DNA of 64,000 bases. It comes from Moniliella sp. 'wahieum'. Its lineage: Eukaryota > Basidiomycota > Moniliellomycetes > Moniliellales > Moniliellaceae. Below the pieces are notes generated by a model. That model was not told the DNA's origin and searched no databases. It saw only the letters and a program-made list of their open reading frames with translations. The DNA is taken from the NCBI GenBank assembly GCA_003971905.1, contig RSEE01000029.1, positions 620,001 to 684,000 of the forward strand, read 5' to 3'. Positions 36,670 to 46,604 of this stretch are shown piece by piece; the stretch's first letter is position 1, and the number at the start of each line of letters is the position of its first letter. A program made the position numbers and the translations under genes.

Positions 36670-37298
36670 ACAGCCTCACCTGTGGCCGCCCAAATGTCAC
36701 AGCTGTGAGGGTCAGCCTGTGAGCCACAGAGCTCAGCCTGAGCGGCTCACTAGTTTCGACATTTTCTCTGTTGACATTCATCACATCAAAAATGCCCATC
36801 TGGAAAAGGGTGTTGCGAGCTTTGGTTGCGGCATCCAATAATGTGTGTGCTCGCCATTGATTCTTTCCATCGGCTTTCACACAAGGTTACGATCCTGAGG
36901 CCACGAGGGTGTCCCATCAAATGTGTCCCTCTCCGTCCACACAACCCGCCAAAATGTTGAGTAACAGGGTTCCACACCACGGGGAAGGAGAAACGTCAAC
37001 GTCTGTATAACACACACACACCCTGAGCAGTCTGCATGCAAAAACTGTCTCTCTTTTATCAAGTTTTGGAAACGTATAGAGACAGCCATACCACGGAGAC
37101 ACAGGGACAAGGCTCTCGTTGTCATCAGTGTGGGCGGACGTCGGCCCGGGGCCCGACCTACAGTTTAGAGGTGCTTTCCCTTGGAGAAGGGCTGGCCACA
37201 CTCAGTATGTAATCAGTACTCAGTACTCACGGTGGACCAAGCCTTCTGAACCCTGAACCTTGAGCAACACTTTTAGCGGATCTGAACTCTGAATGGGG

Positions 37299-37724
37299 CT
37301 AGAGAAGACGAGGCAAGAGGACTATTAATTGGGGCGTCGGCTCGCGTGATAAACGTGTGTAATATGTGCCAGAACGAGCAAGACTAGCGGGCCTGTAGTC
37401 CGTGGGCCTAAAGGGTTGGCCAGAAGGTTGACGCAGGCAAAGCGCAGGGGATGAGGTAGGTAATGCGCACGGTCGAACAACTCGATACTCTTGTAGAATA
37501 GCCCCGGGGGGATCCATACAGAGTTGACTGATTGTTGGAGATCGACGGCAAAATTGAAGCCCGGTCGAAAGGATACTGGAAAGCCAAGATATTGGCTGGA
37601 AGCTGGATGGAGGGACCGGTGGTGAACCATGAGAAACGCGAAAGTTGCCTCGTGGATCAAGAATGGATCGGCAAAAGGATGTTGATACAAAATGACCCGC
37701 TAAGGGAAATGGAACATGGATCAA
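37299..37724 (-). other. Unidentified open frame in the lower-GC block
   Basis: Two overlapping reverse frames (37299-37724 and 37325-37690) lack stops for 120-140 codons. The second reads VSFRPGFNFAVDLQQSV and GLFYKSIELFDRAHYLPHPL, with protein-like composition, but I recognise no family. It could be a decayed gene or chance; I assign no function. Confidence 0.25.
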
Positions 37725-38797
37725 ACTGATGGAAGTCGATCAAGGGTCATACAAACACAGAATCCATAACGAATAGACAACATAACGAAGAACGTGGTGG
37801 GTCTCATGATCATGATCTTGGCTCTCAGAAAGGAGCACAGACCAAGTAAGGAAAAGTTACCACACTCAGCCACAGGAACGGAGAAAGTCAAAACCAGCAA
37901 AAGGCCTAAAGTAAGCTAAGGGCAGGTTCTCTGCCCTCATCCACAGGAGCGAGAAAAGCATGAGAGAAGAGTCTCGCAGCGAATACACACACACACACAC
38001 CGGGAAACTATAACGCCCAGATGCGGGTGTTGTTTTTTTCTCACATGGATGGATAAAAACAAGTGTCCAATGAAGGCAAACTCTGCTTCTTATCCTTGCA
38101 CCGCCTCTCGACTGCAAAAGCAAAACAAAATCGAAGCCATGGGAAGCGGTCTACTGACTCAAACGTGATAAGGAAGGTCGGTTTCGGTGTGAAGAAACGT
38201 GTCATTTTAGTGCATATAACACACTGAGAAGGAAGACTAAGGTGCCTCTTTTCTACTGCTCTCTGAAAGGCCCACATCCCTGCCCCGCTTTATTGACAGA
38301 TCTGGACCAAAGTGGAACAGCAGAGGCAAAGAATGTGCACTATACTATTTATTAGGTTACTCTCTGCAACTATTTTACTAGTACCCCTTGCCAGCATCGT
38401 CGTCTCTTCTGCCCTTGTTCCGGTTCCTCATTCCTTCGTTATCCTTGCTGTGGGTCCAGCCCTATTCGGTTGGGCCCATACATCCATGGGCAGCACCTGT
38501 CACAGTGACAACTGTCACTGATATGAGAGATGCGTTTTTGAGCCAATGTCTCCTGGTTAGGGCTGACCTACTATCATCAATGAGTCCGCACTACTTATAC
38601 ACTTATACATGGGAAGAACCTACGTGTCCGTGAGTGGCATCCGACGTTCTGATGCTATGCAAAAAAGGGAAGACGGTCACGAGGGAAGGCTGGCACATGC
38701 ATGGCGGATGGATGCAGGGATGGGGGGTACAGGAGACAAGAGAGGCGATAGGCATTGAGGGTAGGCTTGGCGATAGGTTGTGGGCCTAGGTAGAGAG

Positions 38798-41418
38798 CTA
38801 CTGGGGTGCGGTCCAGTCAAACTGAGCAAATGCTTGGTCTTCCGCCGGGGTAGGGGGAGAGTCAACGGATAAGGTGGGCTGGGCGTGGGTGTGGAGTTGT
38901 TCAAAGTGGTGCGTGTCCAGGGCGGCTTGAATGTGCGGCAGAAATGGAGGTGGAAGTTGCTTGGCCAAGAGCAGGTCCCAGTCCAACGTGCGAAAGAAGG
39001 GATGCACCTTGACTTCGGCCGCATCGGCTTGTCCGCCGCCCAAGCGGCAGCGCGGGTCGTGCGCTAGTAGACGGTCAATCAAATCTTCACTGTATTCGGG
39101 CCATTGCGCAGCGTTCTCCTTGTAGTACTTGCCTTCTTGCACCCGCCCTGCAATTTCCGCAATGTCGTCTCCAAAAAAACGGCGCGACATTGAACAGCAG
39201 CTCGTACAGCAGCACCCCAAACGCCCACCACTCGACCGCACGCGTGTATTAGCAGCAGGGAGAATCAAAGATCTGATCCACATATGTCATGTCAGTGCCA
39301 TGGTCCAGAACAGGGAGGAAACTGGCACAGTCAGTTGTCCCTAAAAGCGCACAGCGTACCTCGGGAGCCATAAATTCCGGCGTGCCAGTAAACGTATCGG
39401 TTGTTGTGTTGTGGAACATGTTGCCGTACAAATCGATCAGGAACGGGTGCCCTTTGGGGTTGGCGCTGACAATATCAATAAACGTGTCACGCTCGCGGTA
39501 CAGCAACCCCAATTGCCTCTCTGTTTCGGCCAACAACTCGGTCTTGACCACCGCCTTGAGCGCCACCAGCCGCCCTCCCCCGCGTGCTAGGAACACCGTT
39601 CCAAATGCTCCGCGACCCAAGATACGTAGAAGAGTGTAGTCCTCCAACTTGGTCGGCATGCGAGGCAGCACCGCGTCCCTTCTTTCGCGCTCTCACCACC
39701 GGCAACTCTTGCTCGGCTGGCACCTGGAAGCATCGCCCGCCACATCGCCCGCCACACCGCTTTCTGCAGGCACCTGGGAAGCACCGCCTGCCACACCCTT
39801 TCTTCGGCAAAGTGAAGGCGTGGGATGAGGGGGACTGTGGATGCAGGCGTACGCGCACGTATAACTACCTCCACCCCATCGTCGACGCCGCACCCGGGCC
39901 AACGATTCCCCTTCTGTGTGGGAAACAGTGGCGAAGGACGGGTCCATCTCGAGCGGAGACGGCGGTGGATGCAGTCCCAGGGGTCGGAGATGGGCATGGG
40001 CGGAGATGGGCATCCGTAACTTGACTAGGTGAGTAGGGGTTGTAGAAGAAGGTGGCGTTAGGGGAGACGGTTGAGTTGGCACTGGGGATCTGGATCTCAG
40101 TAACAGGGGAAGTGGCGATGGCTGAGCGGGGGGGGTCAGTGGCCGTCTCAGAAGGGGCTGGGGTGGGTCCGGGACGTAGAGATTGGCGTAGTACGGCGGT
40201 GGATAGGGGACCGACGGTGGGTTGGGGTTGATGCTGGCCACTGGCGTAATATGGGTGGACGCGGTGACGGTCCGCCTGGGAACGACCGACGGGGGCGGGG
40301 CCGGGGTTTCGGAGGGGAGAATGACAGAGGTAGGAGCGACGGTGGTAGTGGAGGTAGGAGCGACGGTGTAGTGGAGGTAGAGGAGGTAGAGGATGTGGTG
40401 GGGCGGTGGTTGCGACGGCTGCTGCTACGAGGACCGCGGCTGAAAGTCTGGTAGAGCTGGAGCGTTTCTCTGGGCTTTCTCCACAGGTCAAAGGCAGGCG
40501 GGGCGCACAGGCTTCGTGGGCCCGAACCGAACAGCGAGAGCACTTGCTCCCCTTGGCGCTTGGCACACTCCGCTTGCCGCAGTGGGCGCACCAGTCCCTG
40601 CTGAGCACCACCATCTTTGGTGGTTCAAAGTCGTGAGGGACTTGAAGCGACTGACAAACCCTTTTTCCTCTTCGGTCACCGTCGAAGCAAAGCAAGGGAC
40701 CCAGACCTGCTCTACACACGCTCCGTGGCACCCGTACGAGCAGCGAGAACATTGCACTTCAGAGTCCTTGTTCTTTTGTCCACAGAGCGCGCAGACAATG
40801 CGAGGGAAACTGGTGCTAGCCACAAACTGGTGCCCGTGTCGGCCCTGAATCAGCCCGACCGGGGCAGGATTTTTAACATCACGGCGTTGCGGCCCAAGCG
40901 CCTCTCGTCCTGCTTAATGTAGAGGCTGATCTGCATTCGTGCGCCCACCGGTTCGAGCAGGAGCAGGGCGGTGGCCTCGGGCTTCTCCAGCTTCTTGCCC
41001 GAGTTGACGCCCACCACATAGTTCATCGATAGCTTCCGCTGTATTTCTAGCACTTTCGCCAAACAGATCCATCCGATTGCAACCGGCGTGGGGGACGGGG
41101 CCGCGCTGTCGAATCCCACAAGTTGGTCGTACACGATCACTTCGACGTACTGCACGCTCTCCAACGTGACCTGCAGTTGACTGAGGCGGATCCGACGGGC
41201 TTACCACCTCCACCCCGACCCCCATCTCGTCCAAGGCAGCGGGCTCGGTCTTGTAGCTGAGCCCTTGTTGGCCCGCATCTCAAAAAACGTCCGACGCTGC
41301 TCGGACCGACACTGGGGCCAACGTGCTCAATCCCACTCACCGTATACACTTTGCAGATAAGCGTGCCCGATACCTTGGGCACCTCTTGTCGCTTCAATTC
41401 GGGGACTTGCTCCTTCAT
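38798..41418 (-). CDS. PKC1: Protein kinase C homologue lacking the central kinase core
   Basis: Fungal PKC acts downstream of Rho1 in the cell-wall integrity pathway. Order seen: a C2-like region from EVPKVSGTLICKVYTVSG to GRNAVMLKILP; two C1 zinc fingers with full H-C-C-C-C-H-C-C spacing at about 40843-40690 (HQFVAS..CALCG) and 40635-40485 (HDFEPP..CAHCG); a Pro/Ser/Thr linker; then an AGC kinase with GRGAFG loop and ALKAVVK lysine. After HPFLIDLYGNMFHN the sequence passes directly to TFTGTPEFMAPE, so about 100 residues holding the hinge, the catalytic HRD-type loop and DFG are absent. The C-lobe continues WWAFGVLLYELL, DPRCRLGGG and HPFFRTLDW. The hydrophobic motif is FAQFDW, with Asp at the phospho-site. 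No HR1 repeats are seen upstream. Several frame shifts and a probable intron after MAPE are present. Confidence 0.85.
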
Positions 41419-41705
41419 CTAAGGGATCATTTGTACCCCACCAATCTGGGTGAGTCCCATGACAGGGCCCCTGTGACAGGGTCGTCGTAATTCACGTTCC
41501 ATGGATCGAGCCCACCTCTGGACCACCGATCATCCTTGCTCATCTCCTCCTTGCTCCACCACTTCGCCTGTGCCACGGTTACTCTTTGCACCACCGCTCG
41601 ATATAGAAGTAGAGATCGAGTACTCTCAGGCAGTACTCTACGTCCTACGTACAACCCCGACACTGATGCCCCGCTGCGTCTGCTGGCGCCAACCGTGCAT
41701 TGCGC

Positions 41706-42866
41706 TCACGTGACCTGCGCCCGCTCCAGCAGCGCACACACACTCCAGTGCGCCCGCTCGTCGTACTCGGGCTCGAGCCCTGGCCGCGCCGTCTGGGCGG
41801 GGGGCAGGCGCAGCCTGCTGCCGTCCCACTGCGGCAGGTCCGGGTCGCCGCGCCAGCCCACCGAGCGCACCTCGCCCCCCGGCGCCAGGTACCGTTCCCA
41901 CACGCCCTGCGCAGGCGCCTCCCGGTCCGGCACGAGCCCCGTCTGCGCGGCCAGCGCGACAAACGTAGCCAGCGGTCGTCGTCCCGTGTGCAAGCCCGAT
42001 GATCAGGACCTTGCCTCGGGGCGCGAGCAGCGCGAGCAGCGTAGTCAGCAGCGTATCGGCGCCGATGTCATCCACAGCACGTCCGAGCACAGAATCAGGT
42101 CGTACCCCCCCCCTTGGGTCCAGCCGCGCGCGGCTTGCATCTGCTCCTCGTTGCCCACAGCAGCGCTTGCGCCTCGGCGCGGCCCCCTTGGCCGGTTGCG
42201 GTCCACGTTCGCCTTCAAGCACGCAAGAAGCATCTCATCCGGGTAGTCGTTGCCAGGCTCTGTCTCACACACACACATACACGCACACATCCCACAAAAA
42301 CAGATGGTTAGTGAGGGAGTGCCACCGGTATCGGGCAGGAGATGGATCGGGGGGGGGGGGGGGATCCCGCGTTCCAACCCGGGCTACGCGCAACAGCGAG
42401 CAAAGATCAATGCAGGGCGCGGAGACGTACGAGAGAAGCGCGAGCTGGGCGGCTACCAGGCTGGGCAGGCCGGTGCCCGAGCCCAGTTCCAGCACGGCTT
42501 TGGAGCGCACGTCGAGGGCGGTGCGGATGTGGGCGTGGGGCAGGGGAAGCGAGGTGAGTTCGCGGCCGCGGCCAAGGTGCACGTCGGCCAAGAGCTGGGC
42601 CATGTCCGCCCACTGGCCCATTGGTACTGCGCCGCAATCTTGGTGTTGGCAGCCTCGACATCGGGGACGGAAAAGTGCAGGTCGTGGGCGAGGGCAGGAT
42701 GGGAAAAGGCGAGCTGAGCATGGGCGCTGCCCTCGGCAGGCTGGGACAGGCCAAAGATGCTGCCCAAGGCATCCTCAAACACGTCGCTGGCGTCGAGCTC
42801 AGCAGGAGATGGAGATGGAGACGGAGATGGAGATGGGATGGACAGCGGCGCGGTGGTGGCAGCCAT
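41706..42866 (-). CDS. EFM7: EFM7/NNT1-like protein methyltransferase
   Basis: A seven-beta-strand SAM-dependent methyltransferase of the METTL21-like group; yeast Efm7 methylates the N-terminus and a nearby Lys of eEF1A. Start MAATTAPLSIPSPSPS; a Met 26 codons upstream is possible. Family blocks: AFSHPALAHDL, DVRSKAVLELGSGTGLPSLVAAQL (SAM motif I), then after an intron at about 42260-42430 (GTACGT..ACAG) DYPDEMLLACLKANVDRN, GGGYDLILCSDVLWM, LLALLAPRGKVLIIGLAH, and the end ERAHWSVCALLERAQVT. The N-terminal Pro/Ser repeat comes from GGAGAT-type triplet repeats near 42803-42840. Several frame shifts. Its stop is 287 bp upstream of the PKC start on the same strand. Substrate is inferred from family only. 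Confidence 0.75.
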
Positions 42867-43763
42867 GGGTGGGGCGGAGCTGATGGCCACGGCTGCGGCT
42901 GGGTGGCAGCGGCCGAAGACAGGAAGGAGCAGACCAAAAGCCAAGACCTGGCGAGGTGGTCTCGGTGTGTTACTCGGTGGCGCCTCTAGCTCTGAGATTC
43001 TGAGATCGGAAGCTGAAGTCTAAAGCGGAAGTGTGGCAGCGTGTCACATGTCAGGCGGTACGTAGCATCATGCATCATGCATCATGCATCATGCACCAAC
43101 GCCGCCGCTTTTTGTCTGGCGCACCACCACAGCGCCAGTGCGTGGGCGTGCCTGCAGGCTGGGTGGGTGAGGACACAGTTCCAATGCCAGGCACCCTCGC
43201 ACTGCAACAGGCGGCGTGTGGAGACATGCGGCGATGCGAGCCTCTCGGCTGTCTGTCGCACAGCAACGTTATGCGTGCGTTCGCAGTGCCTGGTGCGTAG
43301 CCCCCGTCTCACACACTCCTCCCTGGTGGCCGTCATCTTCTTCCTGGGCGGGATGATGATTAACGTATTAATATGATTTCTGTCACCGGTCGCCCGCCTC
43401 GTCGCGACGCGACGCTGGGCCTGGACGCGGCAAGAACAGGCAACAGCCGCCCAACACGCAAAAACAGGCAAGAACCCACGCCCGCTTCCCTGTCCGAGTG
43501 CGGTGCTGTCCAGCGCGCGGAGCGTGGCTGCCGCCTCGCCACTAGGGACTATATACTAGCCGCACTCGCCACGGCCGATCGGGCCGCGATGCACAATGGT
43601 GCATGGTGTGACATGTGACATGCCACATGCGATGCATGATGCACGACACAGCCCCCTGCAGCACCAGCCCGTCGCTGCCCTTCTTCCGTCCGGCCCACTT
43701 GAGCCGCAATCCTCCGCAGCCGTCCGCCCCCGCTCCTCGCCTGGGAACAGCCCCCCCTCGCCC
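42867..43763. other. Divergent intergenic region, EFM7-like to CYC8
   Basis: It holds two heptad tracts: ATGCATC at 43067-43096 and ACATGTG/ATGCATG at about 43606-43650. No gene recognised between them. The second tract lies just upstream of, or in, the 5' part of the CYC8 open frame, which argues against a start that far upstream. Confidence 0.55.
43067..43096. repeat. ATGCATC heptad array
   Basis: About four tandem units of ATGCAT plus C, preceded by ACATGTC. Confidence 0.94.
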
Positions 43764-45617
43764 ATGCCCATGCCCCCGCCCCCCGCCCCCCGGCGCCCCC
43801 ATGTCCATGTCCATGTCCATGTCCATGTCCATGTCCATGTCCATGTCCATGTCCATGTCCACGCCCATGTCCACGCCCATGTCCACGCCCATGCCCATGC
43901 CCATGGCCCTGCAGACGCACATGTCCATGCCCCTGGGCGCCCGCATGCACATGCCCATGCCCATGCGCCCCGCCCCCCGCCCGGTGCTGCCCCGCACCCG
44001 CACCTGTACTACGCCCCCCCGCGCCTGGCCCTGGCCGCAACCCCAGCCCCGTCCCCAGTCCTGCCCGCCCGCCCTCCGCGTCGAGCCACGTGGCCCGGCT
44101 GACCCAGCAGCTGACGCGCGCCAACGTCGATACCTGGCTGGCGATTGCCTCGGCCATTGTCGTTGTTGGCGGAGAGGGCGCGCCGAAAGATGCGCTGGCG
44201 TCGGTGCAGCATGCGCTGCGCCACGACCCGCAGTCTGCAGCGGCCTACCGTGTGTTGGGACGCGTGTACCTCGACCTGGGCCAGCAGCCGGACGACCATC
44301 ACCGCCCTCCACACCTCCCTCTCCCTCGCGCCGGACGAAGGCGCAACGTATCAAATCTTGGGCGACGCGTACCTTGCCTTGGACCAGCTCAAGCCCGCGT
44401 ACGAAGCGTACCAACAAGCTCTGCGTCTGCTGCCGGACCCCGATGTACCCGAACTGTGGTACCCGATCGCCATCCTGTACGAGCGCTATGGCTCGCTCGA
44501 GTACGCCCAACAGGCACTGGAGCACGTCGTGGCCCTTGTCACCCAGTCGCAAGACAGGGAGGACGAGAGGATACGTCACGTGCTCGCTAGCCCCGCACGC
44601 TTCCCTCACCTTCCCGAGGTGCTGTATCGTCTCGGCTTACTCTATCGCCAGCAAGGCATGTACCCCGAGAGTGCGCGCGCCTTTCTCTTGCTCGTCGACG
44701 TGCCGCCGGCCCAGCTGACCAGGGGCGACGTGTACTTGGAACTGGGGCAAGTGTATGCGCTGGCGGAGGAGTTTGGTTCGGCGCGGGACGCATTGGAGCG
44801 CGCTTTGACCAGCTCGCCCCCGACCCAGCTGCAAGCTCACCAAGCCCTAGCCTCGCTCTACCTGTCCCGCTACTCGGGCCTGCTGGACCTGGACCAGGCC
44901 AGGATGCACATCTTTGCTGCGCAGCAAGGTGCGCCCATCGACGCCGATCCCGTCCTGGCCGCCCGCACAGCCTACCTCTCTGGCCGCTTACACGCCGAGC
45001 ACGAGCAGGTAACCGAAGCGTTTTCGGCGTACCAACAAGCCATTCGCCTTGCGCCACAAGACGCGCGGACCTGGACCGCGATCGGCGTGCTGTACTACCG
45101 CACCAACCAAGCTGAAGACAGCTTATTTGCCCTGGCCCAGGCGGCCCAACTGGCACCCACGTTGCCCGAACCGTGGTTCAACCTCGGATGCTTGTACCTC
45201 CACACCCCGGACCGCTCCGACGACGCCCACCAGGCACTCCGGCGCGCCCAATCCGCTGCGCGGGCCCAGGCGCTCGCATGGACCACTTACGCGCTTGCTT
45301 GGCCGACTGGGACCGCGAGAGAACCGGTGGACATTGATACCCTCGTCCCGCTTCCTCCCACGGACGAGACGGCGCATGGAGCGACGCCCAAAGGAGCTGA
45401 AGCGGACACGGAAGCGGACGCGCAAGCGGCAGTGGAAGTGGCAGTGGAAGCGCCAGTGCCAGTGGAAGCGGGAACGCCAGCAGGCGCAGGTACAGGTACA
45501 GGTACAGGTCCCGGCGACCGGGACGGCGCGGCGGTGGATGCGTTGCTGGGCTTGGCCTCGGCGCGCTTCTCGCCCAAAAAGAAGAAACTCGTGTCGCCGC
45601 GGCGGGGGCGGAGGTAG
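43764..45617 (+). CDS. CYC8: Cyc8/Ssn6-type TPR corepressor
   Basis: Cyc8 pairs with Tup1 to repress many promoters in the nucleus. About ten TPR repeats span 44090-45290. Blocks that match Cyc8 order are NVDTWLAIASAIVVVG, ALRHDPQSAAAYRVLG, YQILGDAYLALDQLKPAYEAYQQAL, PELWYPIAILYERYGSLEYA, VLYRLGLLYRQQGMY, ASLYLSRYS, AFSAYQQAIRLAPQDARTWTAIGVLYY and EPWFNLGCLY. The C-terminus is acidic and Ala/Val-rich, then ends in a basic patch KKKKLVSPRRGRR. The N-terminus is His-Val and His-Ala repeat from a hexanucleotide expansion. Frame shifts occur before HVARLTQQ and near 44290. The Met at 43764 is a cautious choice; an earlier start or 5' exon is possible. Confidence 0.88.
43801..43905. repeat. ATGTCC/ACGCCC hexanucleotide repeat in CYC8
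   Basis: Ten exact ATGTCC units (43801-43860) pass into ACGCCCATGTCC and ATGCCC units. In the frame that leads toward HPHLYYAPP and the TPR domain it encodes His-Val and His-Ala dipeptides; in another frame, Met-Ser and Met-Pro. Confidence 0.95.
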
Positions 45618-45686
45618 GTGGGCCTAGGCGGTGGGCCTAGGCGGTGGTCCTAGGCGGTGGTCCTAGGTGGTGGACCTAGGCGGTGG
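45617..45686. repeat. 13-bp minisatellite after CYC8
   Basis: Five tandem 13-bp units, GGTGG(G/T/A)CCTAGG(C/T), begin at the last base of the CYC8 stop codon. Each unit contains the palindrome CCTAGG. Confidence 0.93.
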
Positions 45687-46604
45687 CGGTTGGTTTGTTC
45701 GCTGTCGTCGGCCCCGCGGCGAACGCGGCTGATGCGGGGCGCCAAAAGGCCCTTGGCTGGGCTTGCTTGTAGCATACATATGCCAGTGTACACCTACATG
45801 AGGGCTGTGCTGGGTAGCGGGGGGGGTAGAGGGTAGTAGATAGAGTAGATGTCACATGGGGCGTGGGAGATAGGCGGAGAGAGAGGCAGCGGCTGGGGGA
45901 AAGCTGAAAGGTTCAACATTCGCCTGAAGAAATGGCAACCGGGATGGCTGAAATTGACCGGGATGGCTGAAATTGCAACTGTGTCATGATGGCATGGAAA
46001 TGGTGCTTCTGACATAAAGGAACGTCTCAGCAGCCAGTAGCTAGCAAAGAGTAGCCAGGAGCAGGCGCTGCGCTGGCTTAGTGACCGTGGCTGGCGGCTG
46101 GGCCGCGGAGGCGTGTCGCATGTCGCAGTGGCCCAAGCCAGGGGGGCGCAGGGCGTGGTGCGGTGGGCTGACCGGTGACTGCCGGGCGCCCCCCCGCTGC
46201 CCCAGCCCTGGCAGCGCAGCGCAGCGCCAGTGTCAGCACGGGCCCTGCACCCACACCTCACCCTCACGCCTTCGGCCTTCCCCGGCCACCCCGACCCCTC
46301 AGCGTGGGGCGCTGGCTGGCCAAGTATGAATATGACGTGGGACGCGTGATGCAGATGGACACCTGCCAATATCCAACGCATCTTTGCTGTGCGCTGCTAC
46401 GCCCCGAGCCCAGCCTCTAATCTCTCGCCGTGCCCAGCCCAGCCCGTTTTCCTGTGGCCAGCTTGCCACCCCGTCCCTGCCTCTGCCTCTGTCCTTGCCC
46501 TCGCCCTCGCCCTCTCCTCCGCCTTTGCTCTGCCTCTGCCTCTTCCCCCCATCAAGCCCACGCCGCCGTTGGCCCTGCCCGCTTGCTCCTTCCTTCCTTC
46601 ATCC
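45618..46604. other. Intergenic region, CYC8 to endosulfine gene
   Basis: It contains the 13-bp minisatellite, a perfect 19-bp tandem duplication at 45938-45975, and a CCTCTGCC/CTCGCC-rich tract at 46480-46560 just upstream of the endosulfine start. No gene recognised. Confidence 0.5.
45938..45975. repeat. 19-bp tandem duplication
   Basis: ACCGGGATGGCTGAAATTG occurs twice in direct succession without a mismatch. Confidence 0.95.

Larger units (their letters stand above)
26058..38797. other. Gene-free block rich in 7-bp palindromic arrays
   Basis: 12.7 kb with no protein I can recognise, no tRNA and no rRNA. From 26.6 to 36.7 kb it is dense in short arrays of 7-bp period, listed separately, joined by less ordered sequence that reuses the same palindromes (ATGCAT, AACGTT, ACGCGT, ACCGGT, AGTACT, AAGCTT, AGGCCT, ATCGAT). 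From about 36.2 to 38.7 kb GC falls and arrays become rare. The PKC gene ends at its right border. Confidence 0.6.

Noticed and set aside
36200-38700. Mitochondrial or rDNA insertion in the low-GC segment
   Set aside because: No mitochondrial protein, tRNA or rRNA sequence could be recognised, and the GC drop is modest.
26058-38797. tRNA or snRNA genes in the gene-free block
   Set aside because: I looked for GGTTCRA-type B boxes with a matching A box and clover-leaf arms and found none; resemblances such as AGTTCGATCC near 31473 lack the other parts.
43542-44609. Long reverse-strand frames rich in Gly-His and Met-Asp repeats
   Set aside because: They are the complement of the CYC8 hexanucleotide repeat and TPR region, whose plus-strand homology is clear.
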